Source of the DNA: Thermococcus sp. 21S7
Lineage (GTDB): Archaea; Methanobacteriota_B; Thermococci; Thermococcales; Thermococcaceae
NCBI RefSeq assembly: GCF_012027615.1
Contig: NZ_SNUT01000001.1
Location: 310,001-374,000 of the forward strand
Length of the DNA stretch: 64,000 nt
Reading direction: 5' to 3'
Shown here: piece by piece, positions 61,854 to 64,000 of the stretch
Position numbering within the stretch: position 1 is the stretch's first letter
Layout of the letters: each line of letters opens with the position of its first letter
Notes under the pieces: model-generated
Told to the model about the DNA's origin: nothing
Database searches by the model: none
Seen by the model: the letters and a program-made list of their open reading frames with translations, nothing else
Position numbers and translations under genes: made by a program

Positions 61854-61901
61854 AAGTCTCTTTTGAGTTGTCTCATTTTTTGTCTGCTTTTTGCGATCGG
61901 T

Positions 61902-61929
61902 TCGGTGTAATGCAAACGCCTTACACCAG
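61902..61929 (+). repeat. dif-like 28-bp site 3
   Basis: TCGGTGTAATG / CAAACG / CCTTACACCAG. Left arm matches site 1 at 9 of 11 and right arm at 8 of 11; the 6-base spacer differs. Located 49 bases after the second hsdR gene, closing the block that begins at site 2. Confidence 0.5.
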
Positions 61930-62251
61930 CACCTCCAAGAGTACATTTCTGTACACTCATGTGGGAAAGGGGCTTTCTGAGGTCTCGTTCACCCTATTGT
62001 CGCGCCACAGACCGCCCGGCGTGGTTGCCCGAAAGTTATGGGAAAGCGCATTATCACGCCCTTCATGAGACTTTTTGTTTTTACATTGTTTTTCGGCCAA
62101 TCTGAGCTGTTTCGTGCCTTCTTTTCGGAGCGTGATTTAGTGAATGTACAAATTTGTGCGTTTCATTTTTTGGAACTCGCGCTCAGATGCAAGAATTTTT
62201 GAAAACAATGCGATGAAAAGAAGCCTTCTCCGGCCTTCTTTTGCCCCTCAT

Positions 62252-62305
62252 GAGTTACCAAAATTGGCAACTCGATGGGTTTTGAGTTACCCAAATTGGT
62301 AACTC
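62252..62305. promoter_or_regulatory. Two tandem 22-bp palindromes
   Basis: GAGTTACCAAAATTGGCAACTC (read as GAGTTACC-AAAATT-GGCAACTC, 62252-62273) and GAGTTACC-CAAATT-GGTAACTC (62284-62305). They are 32 bases apart, about three helical turns, and 45-90 bases upstream of a TATA candidate. Typical of cooperative binding by a dimeric repressor or an XRE-like regulator. Confidence 0.65.
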
Positions 62306-62396
62306 GTAAATTAAATGCGAATTTTTTCATGGTTCCTTCTGATGGGTGGGAGTTATTTTTAATTGCCCACACTCCCGCTGGGGAGTGGTGGTAAGC

Positions 62397-62786
62397 ATGG
62401 AGGATGTAAGGGTCGTGCTGTACGGAATCTTTAACGACATTAGGGCCATGAACCTGGAAGAGGTCAATAAAAAGGTGACTGGAGTTCTGGTTGAGCGTTT
62501 GGGTGAGCTTGGAGTGCCTAAGGAGTTCTGGCGTGAAGTTTACTCCTTGTTGATGGGGGTTTACGAGGAGCGTGAAGTCCTCCTTGATGCCAAGGGGCTC
62601 TTCAATTACGTTCTTGATGACTTTGTGGAGAAGGGGTTAGTCGATGCGAAGAGTGCTCTCAAGCTTCGGGTCTTTGTTGAGTATTTCCAAGATGTGCTGT
62701 TCCCGAGGAGGCAGGATTGCGTGAGGGTGCCTTCCGTCATTGCCCTGGAGGCGTTCTTCGTTCTCGCTTACGGTGAGATGGACTAA
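62397..62786 (+). CDS. Hypothetical helical protein
   Basis: 129 residues from ATG 62397 (GAGTGGTGGTAAGC). All-helical, with VEYFQDVLFPRRQDCVRVP near the C-terminus; no membrane segment and no motif recognised. Stands alone behind the tandem palindromes, which may control it. T-rich CACTTTTTATCATTTTTTG follows the stop as terminator. Confidence 0.65.
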   Translation: MEDVRVVLYGIFNDIRAMNLEEVNKKVTGVLVERLGELGVPKEFWREVYSLLMGVYEEREVLLDAKGLFNYVLDDFVEKGLVDAKSALKLRVFVEYFQDVLFPRRQDCVRVPSVIALEAFFVLAYGEMD

Positions 62787-62890
62787 TGCCACTTTTTATC
62801 ATTTTTTGATATATCAAGAAGGCCCCACTAAGTTTTCTGGTTAAGAATAAAGAAATGTTAAGGTCCTGGGAGTGAACAAAGTTGGAATGC

Positions 62891-64000
62891 TCAATATAAG
62901 GTCACTTTGCTTTTCTGTGTGGCCGTTGGTGTTTCGGGGGATTTTCCGTAAAGCTTTGATGCGACTTCTGGACTTAGGATGCGGCCGAATTCGGGCATGA
63001 TCCTGTCAATGAGTCCGTCGAAGAGCATGTTCGTGAATCTCCGATATCGGGCGACGTAACGGGGGTCTTCTGTTGTGGAGATGTAATGCATAAAATCCAC
63101 GCCCTCAGCGCGTCCGAGGAGGTAATTCTTGTATCTTCGCATGTTGTCGAGCCCATAAAGGCCCTTTCCGAAGAGGGAGCTTCCCACGCCTTTGTCCGCG
63201 AGCTCGAACATTCTTGCTTGCAGATAACTGTCAACGTATTTTCTGATTTGGCGCAATCCGATAATCGGCTTTTGCGGTGGATACTTCTGGAGCCATTTGT
63301 TGTTCTGGTACAGGGTCTCAAGCTTTTCTTTACTTCTGAATGCTTTTGCTGGGGTGTAATAATTGTAAAACAGTTTGTCAATCTCGTAATATCCGAAGAG
63401 GGGTTTCGTGGGGTCCGGCAGGTATTTTCTTCGGTATGCTTTAAGTTCCTCAATGAGGACGGGGTGGATGAACACTGGTGTGAAGCTTTTTGTGGCGTCT
63501 TCTTTCAGCTTTTTGCGGTGGAAATATATGATGCCCCTGTTGAGGTCAATTTGATTTATGGTTTCACCGTCAACGATGACTTGGAATTGGAGGTCGTTAA
63601 TTTCTGAGCCTCGCACTCCGGTTAAGAGGGCAATTATTGTCGCCAGCCTGAGGTTTTCAACGGTGCGGGTTTTCTTAGTATGGATCAGTATCTCAAGCCA
63701 TCTTAGGGCGTCTTTCACTCTCTCGTCGCTTATTACTTTGCTTCTCTCGTTGAGCTGATATTCTTTTAGCTGGCGGCCTTTTGTCTGGAACGTGGATTTT
63801 GAAAGCTGTGATACGTAAAACTCGGGGTTAAAAACTTCGAGCCCGATTGTTCTGGAAAGAAGAACGTTGTATTTGCTGAGCAAAATATGCTCCAAGGCCT
63901 TTCTCGTTGAGTAAAGATATATACGCAAAGTGTGGACTGCGGGCCTTCTCTCGCGGATGAATGTTGTAAAGGCGTTGTATATGTCTTTTGTCGTGATTTT
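62891..64000 (-). CDS. Tyrosine-recombinase-like integrase, N-terminus beyond the window
   Basis: The frame has no stop up to base 64000; upstream of the TTG at 63928 it continues for 24 more codons (reading KITTKDIYNAFTTFIRER), so at least 369 residues are visible. N-terminal helices resemble a SAM-like core-binding domain. The catalytic part has Arg in LLTGVRGSEINDL, the second box GLRQIRKYVDSYL in place of HxLRH, and a candidate nucleophile in YVARYRRF. The C-terminal 45 residues extend past the catalytic Tyr. Divergent member; probably the integrase of the second mobile region. Confidence 0.78.
   Translation of the reverse strand, partial: KITTKDIYNAFTTFIRERRPAVHTLRIYLYSTRKALEHILLSKYNVLLSRTIGLEVFNPEFYVSQLSKSTFQTKGRQLKEYQLNERSKVISDERVKDALRWLEILIHTKKTRTVENLRLATIIALLTGVRGSEINDLQFQVIVDGETINQIDLNRGIIYFHRKKLKEDATKSFTPVFIHPVLIEELKAYRRKYLPDPTKPLFGYYEIDKLFYNYYTPAKAFRSKEKLETLYQNNKWLQKYPPQKPIIGLRQIRKYVDSYLQARMFELADKGVGSSLFGKGLYGLDNMRRYKNYLLGRAEGVDFMHYISTTEDPRYVARYRRFTNMLFDGLIDRIMPEFGRILSPEVASKLYGKSPETPTATQKSKVTLY

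Larger units (their letters stand above)
61854..62396. other. Gene-free region after the R-M locus
   Basis: 543 bases. Holds dif-like site 3, an AT-rich stretch, and the tandem palindromes listed separately. A GGGAG...CTCCC inverted repeat around TTATTTTTAATT (about 62,348-62,376) provides the TATA for the next gene. Short frames crossing the palindromes are not convincing. Confidence 0.5.

Noticed and set aside
61850-62068. 72-residue plus-strand frame after hsdR copy 2
   Set aside because: Contains dif-like site 3 and has no ribosome binding site; unusual composition for this genome.
62163-62372. 69-residue minus-strand frame downstream of the R-M locus
   Set aside because: It crosses both tandem palindromes and has no convincing start signal; more likely non-coding regulatory DNA.
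42100-64000. CRISPR array or Cas genes in the defence-rich region
   Set aside because: No regularly spaced repeat of 24-37 bases and no cas-like protein was seen; repeats found are pairs or triplets with irregular spacing.

Overview
The window is archaeal DNA from a Thermococcus-like hyperthermophile (order Thermococcales). The evidence is a single-domain histone, TFB, Gar1, KEOPS Cgi121, type III RuBisCO, both enzymes of di-myo-inositol-phosphate synthesis, GGAGGTG-type ribosome binding sites, BRE/TATA promoters and frequent ATGA/TGATG start-stop overlaps. Gene order from the inositol-phosphate genes to RuBisCO matches what I recall of the TK2278-TK2290 stretch of T. kodakarensis.

Region A (1 to about 9,615) is the right-hand part of an integrated virus-like element. 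Almost everything is on the minus strand. A structural-looking operon (secreted LamG-like protein cut by the window edge, small two-helix membrane proteins, a long protein with a basic tail, a P-loop ATPase, a coiled-coil membrane protein) reads leftward from a promoter near 7,350. A second minus operon (SSV-type integrase, lipoprotein, small proteins) ends near 7,504. The integrase overlaps a 45-bp 3' half of tRNA-Gly(UCC), which is the right attachment site. The intact tRNA should lie left of the window.

Region B (9,616 to about 41,900) is chromosome. After a gene-free block of intergenic repeats come MFS and GDT1-like transporters, an aminotransferase, Cgi121, a cell-division/partition group (RHH protein, FtsZ-like, ParA-like, second RHH protein) with repeated TAAAATCAGC boxes, then RibL, a PUA protein and PyrF. 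A thermolyte locus follows: myo-inositol-phosphate synthase, a sugar-type ABC importer, the fused IPCT/DIPPS and, further on, a PfkB kinase probably acting on myo-inositol. Then come Gar1, TFB, a phosphodiesterase, histone, RuBisCO, thymidine kinase, two regulators, phosphopantothenate synthetase and an Nfn-like flavoprotein pair with a SurR-type site upstream.

Region C (about 41,900 to 64,000, running off the right edge) is a second, more AT-rich mobile region. It carries RHH-like and zinc-finger small proteins, a catalytic-domain-only tyrosine recombinase, a primase-polymerase/helicase replication protein with a candidate origin, a type I restriction-modification locus and a tyrosine integrase open at the window edge. 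The R-M locus is unusual. Between hsdS and hsdR sits a winged-helix/nucleotidyltransferase pair with its own promoter inside an inverted repeat, and two diverged hsdR genes follow in tandem. Three 28-bp sites with 11-6-11 (dif-like) architecture partition this region and could be targets of the small recombinase. They are the strongest candidate for an undescribed modular system in the window.
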